A DNA stretch of 64,000 bases from Vibrio thalassae (GCF_900089835.1 NZ_OANU01000022.1:1-64000); one strand, 5' to 3'. Shown: positions 45,730 through 55,063, numbered from the stretch's first letter. Program-made: numbers and translations. The notes: generated by a model not told the origin, from the letters alone.

Positions 45730-47142
45730 ATGATGAAAGACTTTCTATGTGAAGATTTTTTACTGAGTAATGAAACTGCTCGCCGCCTTTATCATGAGCA
45801 TGCGGCGGACCAGCCAATTTACGATTACCACTGCCACTTAAATCCAGCCGAAGTCGCAAGCAATCGTAAGTTCGATAACCTCGGTCAAATTTGGCTTGAA
45901 GGCGACCACTACAAATGGCGCGGTATGCGCTCAGCTGGTATTCAAGAGCAATTGATCACAGGTTTTGCCTCTGATTACGACAAATTTCAAGCGTGGGCAA
46001 AGACAGTACCTATGACGTTAGGTAACCCGCTCTATCACTGGACGCATTTAGAGTTGCGTCGACCATTTGGTATTACAGGGAAGCGACTTAGTCCCGAGAC
46101 GGCTGACACCATTTGGAACCATTGTAACGAGCTGCTACAAACGCCTGAGTTTTCAGCACGCGGTATTATGAAGCAAATGAATGTTGCCATGGCCGGGACA
46201 ACTGATGACCCAGTCGATACGCTTGAACATCATAAAGCGATTGCTGATGATGAAAGTTTCGATATTGAAGTACTGCCTAGTTGGCGTCCTGATAAAGCCT
46301 TCAAAATTGAGTTGGATGGTTTTGCAGACTATATGACGTTACTAGGCCGCGCAGCAGATGTTGAGATTAACAGTTTCGCAACCCTGCTTGACGCACTTGA
46401 TAGACGTCTTTCTCACTTCGATAATCACGGCTGTCGTGCAGCCGACCATGGCATTGAAATCGTTCGCTACGCACAAATTCCATCAGAGCAAACGTTAGAC
46501 CACTTGATAAATCGCCGCTTAAGCGGAGAAAAACTTACAGAAGAAGAGTGCGCACAATTCTCTACTGCGGTCCAAGTCTGGTTAGGTAAACGCTACGCCA
46601 AGCTAGGTTGGGTAATGCAACTGCACATTGGCGCACAGCGAAACAATAATACACGCATGTTCAAATTGCTTGGTGCAGATACCGGCTTTGACTCCATTAG
46701 CGACCGTACCTTTGCATTTGAGTTAGCTCACCTCCTAGATGAAATGGACCAAAGTAATGAGCTACCTAAAACCATTCTTTACTGCCTAAACCCTCGTGAT
46801 AACGAAATGATGGCAACAATGATTGGAAACTTCCAAGGTGGCGGCATTGCGGGCAAAGTTCAGTTTGGCTCTGGTTGGTGGTTTAACGACCAAAAAGATG
46901 GAATGCAGCGACAAATGGAACAGTTGTCTCAACTGGGTTTACTAAGCCAGTTTGTTGGTATGTTGACAGACTCTCGCAGCTTCCTTTCTTACACTCGCCA
47001 CGAGTATTTCCGTCGTATCTTGTGTGACATGATTGGTCGCTGGGCGGAAAATGGCGAAGTACCAAACGACCTATCACTGTTAGGTCCTATGGTTGAAGAT
47101 ATCTGTTTTAACAACGCCAAGCGTTATTTTTCCATCAAGTAA
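45730..47142 (+). CDS. uxaC: Glucuronate isomerase
   Basis: UxaC converts D-glucuronate to D-fructuronate (and galacturonate to tagaturonate). The 470-residue protein starts with [39 protein letters not shown] and carries the metal-ligand HCH motif of amidohydrolase-like enzymes. Other landmarks are ELRRPFGI near 115, [13 protein letters not shown] near 158 and [13 protein letters not shown] near 299. It is 18 bp after uxuB in the same operon. AAGGA precedes the start. Confidence 0.96.
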   Translation: MMKDFLCEDFLLSNETARRLYHEHAADQPIYDYHCHLNPAEVASNRKFDNLGQIWLEGDHYKWRGMRSAGIQEQLITGFASDYDKFQAWAKTVPMTLGNPLYHWTHLELRRPFGITGKRLSPETADTIWNHCNELLQTPEFSARGIMKQMNVAMAGTTDDPVDTLEHHKAIADDESFDIEVLPSWRPDKAFKIELDGFADYMTLLGRAADVEINSFATLLDALDRRLSHFDNHGCRAADHGIEIVRYAQIPSEQTLDHLINRRLSGEKLTEEECAQFSTAVQVWLGKRYAKLGWVMQLHIGAQRNNNTRMFKLLGADTGFDSISDRTFAFELAHLLDEMDQSNELPKTILYCLNPRDNEMMATMIGNFQGGGIAGKVQFGSGWWFNDQKDGMQRQMEQLSQLGLLSQFVGMLTDSRSFLSYTRHEYFRRILCDMIGRWAENGEVPNDLSLLGPMVEDICFNNAKRYFSIK

Positions 47143-47156
47143 TTGGGAGACTTACG

Positions 47157-48116
47157 ATGAAACATATCGCCATCATTGGTGAATGTATGATTGAACTAAA
47201 TGGGAAACCATTTGGTGAGATGCATCAGACGTTTGGTGGAGATACGCTTAATGCCGCGGTTTATTTGAACCGTGGCTGTCAGCTTAACTCTGAGGACACC
47301 TTAATAAGAACCTCCTTTGTCAGCGCTTTGGGAACCGACGCGATCAGCGAAGCAATGATTGCGCGTTGGCAAGATGAAAATATCGATACGCAGTTCGTGT
47401 TGCGTGACGGGGATCGAACGCCCGGTCTCTATCTTATTCAGCTAGACGAACAAGGGGAACGGACGTTTCTCTATTGGCGTAACCAGTCAGCCGCAAAATA
47501 CCTGTTACAACACCCTAATTTTGACACCATTGCTCACGCTCTAAAGTCGACAAATATGGTCTTTCTCAGCGGCATCAGCTTAGCGATTTTACCCACTGAG
47601 GATCGAGTCAAACTTTTCGGCTTACTTAACGAGCTAAAACGGAATGATGTCGAAATAAGCTTTGATAGCAACTATCGTCCAGCTTTGTGGCCTTCAGATG
47701 AACTTATTACCGTCAAAGAAAACTACCGCCAGATGTATCAACTTACTGATATAGCATTAGTCACCTTTGATGATGAAAAGCTAATTTGGGGAGACCTCAA
47801 TCCTCAAGCAACCATAGAGCGACTTCATAGTGAGGGCATCAAAAATGTTGTGCTAAAACTGGGCGCAGAGGGTTGTTTAGTTTCAGAAAACTTTGGCAAG
47901 CAATCCCTAACCGTTCCCACGCAGCCCGTGAAAAATGTTGTAGATACTACATCGGCGGGCGACTCATTTAACGGCGGCTTCCTCTCCTGTTATCTCGCTG
48001 GCGGCTCAATGGAGCACTCTTGTCAGAGAGGCAATCGTCTCGCGGGAATCGTTATTCAACATAAAGGGGCAATAATCCCCAAGACTGCGACTGATGTCGT
48101 GACCCAAAAACATTAA
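47157..48116 (+). CDS. kdgK: 2-dehydro-3-deoxygluconate kinase
   Basis: KdgK phosphorylates KDG to KDPG. The 319-residue PfkB-family kinase has the N-terminal IAIIGECMIELNG, the GGDTLNAAVYLNR sugar-binding segment and the C-terminal signature VVDTTSAGDSFNGGFLSCYLAGG with the catalytic aspartate in AGDSF. It is 14 bp after uxaC and upstream of eda. Confidence 0.95.
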   Translation: MKHIAIIGECMIELNGKPFGEMHQTFGGDTLNAAVYLNRGCQLNSEDTLIRTSFVSALGTDAISEAMIARWQDENIDTQFVLRDGDRTPGLYLIQLDEQGERTFLYWRNQSAAKYLLQHPNFDTIAHALKSTNMVFLSGISLAILPTEDRVKLFGLLNELKRNDVEISFDSNYRPALWPSDELITVKENYRQMYQLTDIALVTFDDEKLIWGDLNPQATIERLHSEGIKNVVLKLGAEGCLVSENFGKQSLTVPTQPVKNVVDTTSAGDSFNGGFLSCYLAGGSMEHSCQRGNRLAGIVIQHKGAIIPKTATDVVTQKH

Positions 48117-48125
48117 GGAATTTAC

Positions 48126-48755
48126 ATGTCGACTATCAACGAACAACTACAGGCGCTTAAAGTCATCCCTGTTATCGCTATCGACAAAGCGGAAGATATT
48201 ATCCCTTTAGGCAAAGTGCTGGCTGAAAACGGCCTACCTGCTGCTGAGATCACTTTCCGCTCTGAGGCTGCAGTCGAAGCGATTCGTTTGCTAAGAGAAG
48301 CGCAACCAGATATGTTGATTGGAGCTGGTACGGTTTTAAATCGCGAGCAAGTGATTGCAGCAAAAGAAGCAGGAGCGACATTTATTGTTTCACCTGGTTT
48401 CAACCCAAATACCGTTAAAGCGTGTCAAGAGCTTGAGATCGACATTGTACCCGGAGTCAACAACCCAAGTACGGTTGAGGCGGCGCTAGAAATGGGGCTC
48501 ACTACTTTAAAATTCTTCCCAGCGGAAGCATCTGGTGGCGTTAGTATGGTGAAATCACTGTTGGCACCCTACGGTGATATTTGCTTAATGCCAACTGGCG
48601 GAATCAATCCTAAGAATATCAAAGGCTACCTAGCGATCCCTCGTGTACTTGCTTGTGGTGGGACATGGATGGTTGATAAAAAGCTAATCGAAGCTGGGGA
48701 ATGGGAAGAACTTGCTCGACTTACCCGTGAAGCGGTTGCATTAGTGAATAATTAA
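48126..48755 (+). CDS. eda: KHG/KDPG aldolase
   Basis: Eda cleaves KDPG to pyruvate and glyceraldehyde-3-phosphate, ending the hexuronate route. The 209-residue class I aldolase has VIPVIAIDKAED at 13, the catalytic glutamate in AAEITFRSEAA near 40, GAGTVLNREQ near 63, and the Schiff-base lysine in TLKFFPAEASGG near 131. It is 9 bp after kdgK. A stem-loop follows 11 bp after its stop. Confidence 0.96.
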   Translation: MSTINEQLQALKVIPVIAIDKAEDIIPLGKVLAENGLPAAEITFRSEAAVEAIRLLREAQPDMLIGAGTVLNREQVIAAKEAGATFIVSPGFNPNTVKACQELEIDIVPGVNNPSTVEAALEMGLTTLKFFPAEASGGVSMVKSLLAPYGDICLMPTGGINPKNIKGYLAIPRVLACGGTWMVDKKLIEAGEWEELARLTREAVALVNN

Positions 48756-48766
48756 TCTGTATTGTT

Positions 48767-48786
48767 GAGGCTCCAGAAGGAGCCTC
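48767..48786 (+). terminator. Stem-loop after eda
   Basis: GAGGCTCC and GGAGCCTC form a perfect 8-bp stem with an AGAA loop. There is no T-tract, so termination is uncertain; read-through into the next gene 25 bp later is possible. Confidence 0.55.
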
Positions 48787-48811
48787 CCAAGCAATAACGA
48801 AAAGGATTGTT

Positions 48812-49441
48812 ATGAAGATTTTGTTCCTGCACACTTTAGCGAGCAACATCACTCTCTTTAAACCTCTAGCCGCAACATCGCTCCCTAAACATGACATATT
48901 CCACGATGTCCAAGAATCATTTCTAAGCAACATACGCAAAACAGGGCCAACCCCCTCTATCGTCAAGCAGATTCAAGGTTATTTAAACCAGCAGCTTACT
49001 CAAGGCTATGACTTTATTGTCTGCACTTGTTCAACCCTGGGCCCCATTGTGGATGCTTACCCTGATAACCGTGTTTTTCGAGTCGACCGACCGATGGCAG
49101 AACAAACCATTGGCTACAGTCAGATACTTGTTGCTGTTACGCTTGAAAGTACGATAGAACCCACTCGAACTTTACTAGAAAGCTGCAACAACCATTCTCA
49201 ATTCGAGTTTTTATTTATTCCTGCGGCGTGGGAACATTATGTCGCGGGCTCAACGCAGGCTTTCAATTCAAGCATTGCAAACACTATCACAGAGCATCGT
49301 ACACATTCTACAAACCGTTATGATGCTATCCTGTTAGCGCAAGCGTCGATGGCATATGCATTAGCGGATTGTCAGTTTGACATTACCGTTTTGTCCAGCC
49401 CACAAAGTTGCCTGAACTATCTGGAGAAGCAATTAGAATGA
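48812..49441 (+). CDS. Asp/Glu-racemase-like protein of unknown function
   Basis: The 209-residue protein begins MKILFLHTLASNITLF and has the racemase-fold cysteine motif DFIVCTCSTLGPIVDA near 70, then VDRPMAEQTIGY. A second family landmark near 170, YDAILLAQASMAYAL, occupies the place where the partner cysteine of true racemases lies; no cysteine is obvious in it. It may be a one-cysteine relative such as a maleate isomerase or arylmalonate-decarboxylase-type enzyme. The position after eda suggests a side role in the uronate locus. It overlaps the next gene by 4 bp. Confidence 0.75.
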   Translation: MKILFLHTLASNITLFKPLAATSLPKHDIFHDVQESFLSNIRKTGPTPSIVKQIQGYLNQQLTQGYDFIVCTCSTLGPIVDAYPDNRVFRVDRPMAEQTIGYSQILVAVTLESTIEPTRTLLESCNNHSQFEFLFIPAAWEHYVAGSTQAFNSSIANTITEHRTHSTNRYDAILLAQASMAYALADCQFDITVLSSPQSCLNYLEKQLE

Positions 49442-49941
49442 CGTTAATGCTATTCGCCCAACTTGTTGGTGGTGTTGCTTTTATCTTTGGAATCATGGCA
49501 TTTTTACAAAAAGACGACCTTCGTTTCCGTTACTGTATGGTCGCGTTTTGTTTCATCATGATGGTACACTTTGCCATGATGGGGGCCGTGGTTGGTGCAA
49601 TAGGTGTCGCTATCAATGGTATTCGTGCTTTCGTCTCCATTAAAACTCGCTCTAAGCGCGCCATGTGGTTCTTCATTGTCATTCTAATTGGCATGACACT
49701 CCCCAATGTCTCCTCTCCTGTAGAGCTCTTACCAATTATTGGTTCCGCAGTGGGTACATGGGCGCTATTCTCCGCATCTGGTATCAAAATGCGAAGTTTC
49801 ATTTTATTCAACTCCGCATGTTGGTTTACCCATAATATGTGGATTGGCTCTATCGGCGGTTCACTAGTCGAAGGTACATTTCTAATAGCTAATACCGCCA
49901 CGATATATCGCTTATGCATGAAACAACACGAACCAGCATAA
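49438..49941 (+). CDS. ygjV: YgjV-family inner-membrane protein
   Basis: The start at ATG 49438-49440 overlaps the previous TGA (ATGA) and gives 167 residues with about five hydrophobic helices. E. coli ygjV also sits near a uronate transport and catabolism locus (exuT, uxaCA region), as I recall, so a shared link to uronate use is plausible though its function is unknown. Motifs: FIFGIMAFLQKDDLRFRYCMVAF and FLIANTATIYRL. A hairpin overlaps its stop codon. Confidence 0.78.
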   Translation: MTLMLFAQLVGGVAFIFGIMAFLQKDDLRFRYCMVAFCFIMMVHFAMMGAVVGAIGVAINGIRAFVSIKTRSKRAMWFFIVILIGMTLPNVSSPVELLPIIGSAVGTWALFSASGIKMRSFILFNSACWFTHNMWIGSIGGSLVEGTFLIANTATIYRLCMKQHEPA

Positions 49942-49950
49942 AGCTGGTTC
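49930..49950. terminator. Hairpin overlapping the ygjV stop
   Basis: GAACCAGC and GCTGGTTC form an 8-bp stem whose loop contains the ygjV TAA. On the minus strand GTGTTGTTTC follows, so it may end the small gene at 49970-50125 as well. Confidence 0.55.
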
Positions 49951-49969
49951 AATCCTATCACTTGAGCTA

Positions 49970-50125
49970 TTAAAGTTTAGTCATCGATTTAGGACATGTA
50001 TCAAGGTGAGTCGTCACTACAAGTCCAGTTTCCGTCAAACAGATATTGCCTGGTGCGCCTCCCTCTTCAGCCACCGAAACGAAAGTGCACATTGCTCCGA
50101 ATATCAAAATAAGGACTGCTTTCAT
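49970..50125 (-). CDS. Small exported protein (51 aa)
   Basis: The minus-strand ORF encodes MKAVLILIFGAMCTFVSVA, then EEGGAPGNICLTETGLVV, and ends CPKSMTKL. It has a signal-peptide-like start, two cysteines in the mature part that could form a disulfide, and GGAG 7 bp before ATG 50123-50125. Convergent with ygjV. The family was not recognised. Confidence 0.65.
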   Translation of the reverse strand: MKAVLILIFGAMCTFVSVAEEGGAPGNICLTETGLVVTTHLDTCPKSMTKL

Positions 50126-50457
50126 ATTATTCTCCGCGTGATAACCATGTTAAAAGAAGATTTTCCTTTGCTTCGTCATTATTAGCTTAGTTGAGAAAAT
50201 ATGAGAGAGATTTAATTTTATCTTTATTTATCATAAAGATGCATTCAACCAATACAATAAGCAAACTCATTTATCAGCCAAATAATAACCCCTCACCTCA
50301 AATTCTGGCCATTGACGAATTCATGCTTCATGTAAATATATTTACACTTACGTTAAGGGTTCATAAAATTCATGAATAAAAATTAACCTCAAAATCACAC
50401 ATGCTTATTAATAACTTTTTACAATCTAGCTCTTAATGACCATTTAGGCTGCTCGCT
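50126..50457. other. Divergent intergenic region (332 bp)
   Basis: This AT-rich spacer between the 51-aa gene and the unknown exported protein holds one perfect palindrome (50331-50346) and no convincing gene. Confidence 0.5.
50331..50346. promoter_or_regulatory. Perfect 16-bp palindrome upstream of the unknown exported protein
   Basis: TGTAAATATATTTACA is fully self-complementary, 112 bp before the start of the gene at 50458. It is a TGTAAA-N4-TTTACA form, similar to but more tightly spaced than TyrR boxes (N6), so the regulator is unknown. Confidence 0.5.
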
Positions 50458-51561
50458 ATGAAAATGAACAAAGCAATCGTTGCAATATTTGTTAGCGTAT
50501 TTTTGCTAACTGGTGCTAGTATCATCAATCTTGATACCTCCCCAACACAGCAACAGTTTCAGGCCTCAGCAAACGTGGTTAAAGACACCTACGAATCACA
50601 GTTATTTACTCTTTCTGCCTATAAACAAGGTCATTTCGGACTACGTATGTATAGACAGACTCAGGACCCTAGATACGATGCGGTCGTTTTAAATGACCTT
50701 GCAAATGTGACTTCTAGAGTCAATGAAATTGCAGCAGAAGTCACCACACCAAAAGCAATTCGTAGCTATTCTTTACAGCGACTAAATGACTATAAGCAAG
50801 GCAAGGACGAACGCAGTCAACGCCGCTACGAGGCCACTAAGGATCAGCCTGAGTATTTCTATATGGGGCTGGACTTGTTGCGTTATTTAGCAAGACTTAA
50901 CGAGTACGGTGTTGTTCATAAAAATGACAAACAACTTAGACGTATTCTAAAGCAATACAATTTCGAGCCAGTCTTAACCGATCCACAAATGATTACGGCT
51001 TGGGCTGCACAATTGGCTAATCAAGCTTATTGGCTTAAGCAGATCGACGAAAAAGATCTTGTCGATGAGTTTATTGCCGCCTTTCGAAAGACCTACCCTG
51101 ATAGCGAAGACTATCGTTTGAGCAACCAGCAGTTTGGTAACAAACTTTATGGTATGACTCATATTATCCTTGCTGACTCGGGCTATTATCAACGATTGGT
51201 CGATGAAAAAGAGCACCAGTGGATCTTTGATTATTTCAGAAAGAATATTGATGACATCATCTTGCATACCAAAGAGGACATCGTTGCCGAAGTTGGACTC
51301 TGCTTCTTACTCGCAGGATTAGATGACGATCCTGTGGTCGCAAAAACCAGAAAGTCGATTCAGGAGGCCATTGATCAGGACAAAGGCATGATCCCGTCGG
51401 TGTCAGGTGACTTTGATTTTGCTTATGGAGAACACCGCAATGTGCTTGCGATTATGCTCCTTGATTGGCAAACGCCTAAAGAGGGGCCCAGCACGGTAAC
51501 CGTTCCACAGCTATTTTCTACTCTGCCTTACGGTGTAAAAATGAAACCCACATCGATTTAA
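50458..51561 (+). CDS. Exported protein of unknown function (DUF3541-like)
   Basis: The 367-residue protein has an N-terminal membrane or signal segment (AIVAIFVSVFLLTGASI). The mature part is largely helical, with FYMGLDLLRYLARLNEYGV near 140 and QQFGNKLYGMTHIILADSGYYQRLV near 225. The helix-rich pattern resembles alpha/alpha-barrel proteins. From memory it matches a Vibrio DUF3541 family; I could not check this. It stands alone between two divergent or convergent units. Confidence 0.7.
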   Translation: MKMNKAIVAIFVSVFLLTGASIINLDTSPTQQQFQASANVVKDTYESQLFTLSAYKQGHFGLRMYRQTQDPRYDAVVLNDLANVTSRVNEIAAEVTTPKAIRSYSLQRLNDYKQGKDERSQRRYEATKDQPEYFYMGLDLLRYLARLNEYGVVHKNDKQLRRILKQYNFEPVLTDPQMITAWAAQLANQAYWLKQIDEKDLVDEFIAAFRKTYPDSEDYRLSNQQFGNKLYGMTHIILADSGYYQRLVDEKEHQWIFDYFRKNIDDIILHTKEDIVAEVGLCFLLAGLDDDPVVAKTRKSIQEAIDQDKGMIPSVSGDFDFAYGEHRNVLAIMLLDWQTPKEGPSTVTVPQLFSTLPYGVKMKPTSI

Positions 51562-51644
51562 CAAGTCATGCCGCGGCAACGAATATGAAACAGGCACTGG
51601 CACTTGGTTTTAAGAAGCGAATTATGATAGCCCCATAAAATTCA

Positions 51645-51664
51645 GGGCCCCCGGAAAGGAGCCC
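51645..51664 (-). terminator. Terminator after the ABC ATP-binding gene
   Basis: GGGCCCC and GGAGCCC pair (one G-T) in a 7-bp stem. The minus-strand side is followed by TGAATTTTAT, consistent with the end of the sugar ABC operon. Confidence 0.6.
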
Positions 51665-51690
51665 CTTGATTCATTACATACCACATCGGC

Positions 51691-52782
51691 TTAGCGATAT
51701 TTCAACGACATACCGTCTTCGTTAAACAAGTGTATTTTCTCTGGTAGCGCTGTCAGGTGAATAGTTTCACCTTTGCGGTAATTAAGAATACCAGGTAGCT
51801 TGGCGACGACCGTTTCATCATGTCCTTCAACATTGATATGCAATAGTGTCACCTCTCCCAACGACTCCACAAAGAGGACTTTACCAGACATAAGGGCGTC
51901 AGACTCTTCAGCGACTAAAAAGTCTTCTGGTCTGATTCCCAATTGCAGTGCACAGCCGTTTAGATCTTGCGCCGCTGCAATCGGTATTTCAATATTATGA
52001 CCACTTTCTGCAGTTACCAAGGAGCGTTCTCCCGCGCTTTCCATGTGTGCTTTACTTATATTCATCGCTGGTGAACCAATGAACTGTGCGACAAACACAT
52101 TCGCTGGATTGGTATAAAGCTCCAGCGGCGTGCCGACTTGCTCAATCTTACCCGCTGACAAAACAACGATACGGTCAGCGAGCGTCATTGCTTCTACCTG
52201 ATCGTGCGTCACGTAAATCATCGTGGTTGCTGTCAACTGCTCCTTCAAGTTGGCGATTTCAATTCGTGTTTGAACACGTAACGCTGCGTCCAAATTGGAG
52301 AGCGGTTCATCAAATAGGAACACTTTTGGGTGGCGAACAATCGCTCGACCAATGGCGACCCTTTGCCTTTGACCACCAGAGAGTGCCTTGGGAAGACGAT
52401 CGAGATACGGTTCAAGTTGCAACATACGAGCTGCTTCCATGACTCGCTCATGGATCTCTTCCTTGGACTCTTTAGCTATGCGCATTGCAAATGCCATATT
52501 GTCGTAAACGGTCATATGTGGGTAGAGTGCATAAGTCTGAAACACCATGGCTATCCCACGCATGGCCGCAGGCAGTTCATTAACTCTAGCCCCTTCAATA
52601 CAAAGCTCTCCTGATGTAATGTCCTCAAGGCCAGCAATCATTCGCAGCAGTGTTGATTTACCACAGCCGGACGGTCCTACAAATACGATGAATTCGCCTT
52701 GCCCGATATCCAGATCGATTCCGTGCAGAACCTGAGTCTCTCCGTATGATTTTTTAACTTTTGTTAAAGATAATCCTGTCAT
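51691..52782 (-). CDS. aglK: ABC transporter ATP-binding protein for alpha-glucosides (MalK/AglK type)
   Basis: The 363-residue ATPase has Walker A GPSGCGKST near 38, signature LSGGQRQRV near 134, Walker B VFLFDEP near 157 and a C-terminal MalK-type regulatory domain (about 240-360, with LGIRPEDFLV). It energises the import system made by the three following (upstream) genes. Last gene of the minus-strand operon. A broad MalK/UgpC role is possible, but the locus favours alpha-glucosides. Confidence 0.92.
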   Translation of the reverse strand: MTGLSLTKVKKSYGETQVLHGIDLDIGQGEFIVFVGPSGCGKSTLLRMIAGLEDITSGELCIEGARVNELPAAMRGIAMVFQTYALYPHMTVYDNMAFAMRIAKESKEEIHERVMEAARMLQLEPYLDRLPKALSGGQRQRVAIGRAIVRHPKVFLFDEPLSNLDAALRVQTRIEIANLKEQLTATTMIYVTHDQVEAMTLADRIVVLSAGKIEQVGTPLELYTNPANVFVAQFIGSPAMNISKAHMESAGERSLVTAESGHNIEIPIAAAQDLNGCALQLGIRPEDFLVAEESDALMSGKVLFVESLGEVTLLHINVEGHDETVVAKLPGILNYRKGETIHLTALPEKIHLFNEDGMSLKYR

Positions 52783-52814
52783 TTGTTTTGTCTCATCGTT
52801 AAATCAGGAACTGC

Positions 52815-54017
52815 TTACTTAACAGAACCAGAAAGTAGGCCACGAACTAGATAGCGTTGCAGTGCAAAGAAAACTGCCAACGGAACTGCAATGGAAACGA
52901 AAGCTGAGGCGGTCAATATCTCCCAGTTCCCTCCGCGTGATCCAAGAAGTTCACGAAGTCTCGCCGTTAGAACCATGTGTTCTTCCCCTGTACCCAAAAA
53001 TACGGTAGCGACTAAAAGGTCATTCCAAACCCAGAGGAATTGGAAAATACCGAACGATGCAAGTGCCGGATAAGACAGAGGTAAAACAATTTTCATAAAG
53101 ATTTCGAAATCCGTCGCACCATCGACTTTGGCTGATTCAATGATCTCTTTGGGTAGGCTCGATATATAATTCCTAAGCAAATAAATCGCCAAAGGCAAAC
53201 CAAATCCTGTATGCGCTAACCAAATTCCTACGTAGGTCTTCGCTCCCACTCCAAATAAGGCACCAATATCATTGTATAGGCGAAGTAAAGGAATCAAAGA
53301 CATCTGCAGAGGCACAACTAATAAACCGACGACCACTGCGATTAGTATATTTCGACCCGGCATTCTCATCCATGACAATGCATACGCCGCATAAGCCGCA
53401 ATAAGAATAGGGATAATCGTAGCGGGAATAGTTACCGTCAACGAATTAATAAATGAACGACCAATGCCCTCTGCACCAAGTACCGTGTGATAATTGTCTA
53501 AACCAAACTTGGGCGGAACCACTGCCGTAAAGAATATTCGCTTCCCACGGTTTCCTTTGAAAGGTTCAAGCGAGGTCATTCTATATTTACCATCTGCGGT
53601 AACGGTTAACTCACCTCCATTTTTCATCTTAGCGATGTCACCTGGGATAAATTTGGTAGGCTCACCAGAAGAAAAGCCAAAAGCCCGAACCTGTGCAGCT
53701 TTATTATCAACCAATAGTTGTCCCTTCAAGACGAAGACATCACCGTCTTGAATTTGTGTGTCTGCCCCACCAGTACGAACCATTAAATTTTGTTCAGAGG
53801 CAGTTAACGATGTCCACCAGCCAGATAGCGCAAGCTGGTCTTTATCTCTGAAAGAAGATATTAATAGCCCTGCGGTTGGTAGAGTCCATAAAATGACGAT
53901 CAACAGTACCGAAAAGTGTAACAGTAGAGTCAGAGGTGAACGACGCAATCGGCTCAAACTGAAGCGGGCTTCACTGGCTTCTAGCTTCGAGGAAGTTTGA
54001 AGTTGCTGAGACATCAT
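52815..54017 (-). CDS. aglG: ABC sugar permease with large periplasmic insert (AglG-like)
   Basis: The 400-residue MalG-type permease has the EAA motif EIIESAKVDGATDFEIFMKIVLPLSYPALAS near 300. Unlike MalG it has a long loop of about 120 residues after the first helix (LRDKDQLALSG-like region to PPKFGLDNYHTV), as I recall for AglG-type permeases. The gene overlaps aglF by 4 bp. Two adjacent ATGs (54015-54017 and 54012-54014) are possible; the second is better spaced from GGAGG. Confidence 0.88.
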   Translation of the reverse strand: MMSQQLQTSSKLEASEARFSLSRLRRSPLTLLLHFSVLLIVILWTLPTAGLLISSFRDKDQLALSGWWTSLTASEQNLMVRTGGADTQIQDGDVFVLKGQLLVDNKAAQVRAFGFSSGEPTKFIPGDIAKMKNGGELTVTADGKYRMTSLEPFKGNRGKRIFFTAVVPPKFGLDNYHTVLGAEGIGRSFINSLTVTIPATIIPILIAAYAAYALSWMRMPGRNILIAVVVGLLVVPLQMSLIPLLRLYNDIGALFGVGAKTYVGIWLAHTGFGLPLAIYLLRNYISSLPKEIIESAKVDGATDFEIFMKIVLPLSYPALASFGIFQFLWVWNDLLVATVFLGTGEEHMVLTARLRELLGSRGGNWEILTASAFVSIAVPLAVFFALQRYLVRGLLSGSVK

Positions 54018-55024
54018 CTTCCCTCCATTTGAGCATTAGCTTGACGCATATTCCAGACCATTACGGGTATCACTGCAACCATGATTATCACAGCAATCGC
54101 CGCACCCCGACCAAAATCACCGCCACCACGGAACATCCAATCGAACATCATGTTTGCCAGAACTTGCGTGCTCCATTGACCATTCGTCATCGCCAAAACG
54201 ATATCGAAGACTTTTAAAACCAGAATCGTAATGGTGGTCCACACTACTGCTATGGTTCCCCATATTTGAGGAATAAGAATTTTGAAAAATATTTGTACTC
54301 CGTTTGCACCATCTAATACCGCCGCTTCAACGGTCTCTTCAGGGATACCACGAAGAGCGGCTGAGAGTATAACCATCGCAAAACCAGTTTGAATCCAAAT
54401 AAGAATAACCATTAGAAAGATGTTGTTCCAAAAAGGAAGGGCTATCCATGGTTGCGCTGTACCGCCAAAGTACTCTAAAACAGCGTTGAGAATACCAATT
54501 TGTTCCGAACCCGGAGCGCGGTAATCGTAAACGAACTTCCAAATAATTGATGCGCCAATAAATGAAATGGCCATAGGCATGAATATTAAACTTTTGGCAA
54601 TATTCCCCCAACTGACCTTATCAGTTAATGCAGCAATAACCAGGCCGAAAAATGTCGACGCAGCTGGTACGATAAGCAACCAAAGCACATTATTAAACAG
54701 TGACTCCCTGAATTCAGGGTTATTAAATAACCAAGAATAGTTGTCAAAACCTACGAATTCGTCGGCGTTTCTGTCATGTAGTGACAAGTAAAACGAATCA
54801 AATACCGGATAGACCAAATAGAGACACAAAAAAGTCAATGACGGGCCCAAAAACAGCCAAGGTCTAACCGCAGCTGCGCGCCTTAGGTTTTGCGCCATCT
54901 GGCGGTTTGACACATTTCTCGTGGGGAAAATAATACCGAGAAGCCAGTTAGTGCCTATAAAATAAACCGCACAACCAGCAACTCCGAGTGCCATAATAAA
55001 TAATGAGGAGTAAAGCTGTTCCAT
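54014..55024 (-). CDS. aglF: ABC sugar permease (AglF/MalF-like)
   Basis: The 336-residue MalF-type permease has about seven membrane helices and the EAA loop EETVEAAVLDGANGVQIFFKILIPQIWGTIAVV near 245. It is the partner of the AglG-like permease. It is 109 bp after the binding-protein gene, with two stem-loops in the gap. Confidence 0.9.
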   Translation of the reverse strand: MEQLYSSLFIMALGVAGCAVYFIGTNWLLGIIFPTRNVSNRQMAQNLRRAAAVRPWLFLGPSLTFLCLYLVYPVFDSFYLSLHDRNADEFVGFDNYSWLFNNPEFRESLFNNVLWLLIVPAASTFFGLVIAALTDKVSWGNIAKSLIFMPMAISFIGASIIWKFVYDYRAPGSEQIGILNAVLEYFGGTAQPWIALPFWNNIFLMVILIWIQTGFAMVILSAALRGIPEETVEAAVLDGANGVQIFFKILIPQIWGTIAVVWTTITILVLKVFDIVLAMTNGQWSTQVLANMMFDWMFRGGGDFGRGAAIAVIIMVAVIPVMVWNMRQANAQMEGR

Positions 55025-55063
55025 CGCTACCTCGTTTTAAAACTCGGATAAATCTGTGAGTCT

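Noticed and set aside
50191..50379. 62-codon plus-strand ORF in the AT-rich spacer
   Set aside because: No ribosome-binding site; low-complexity composition; overlaps a palindrome likely to be regulatory.
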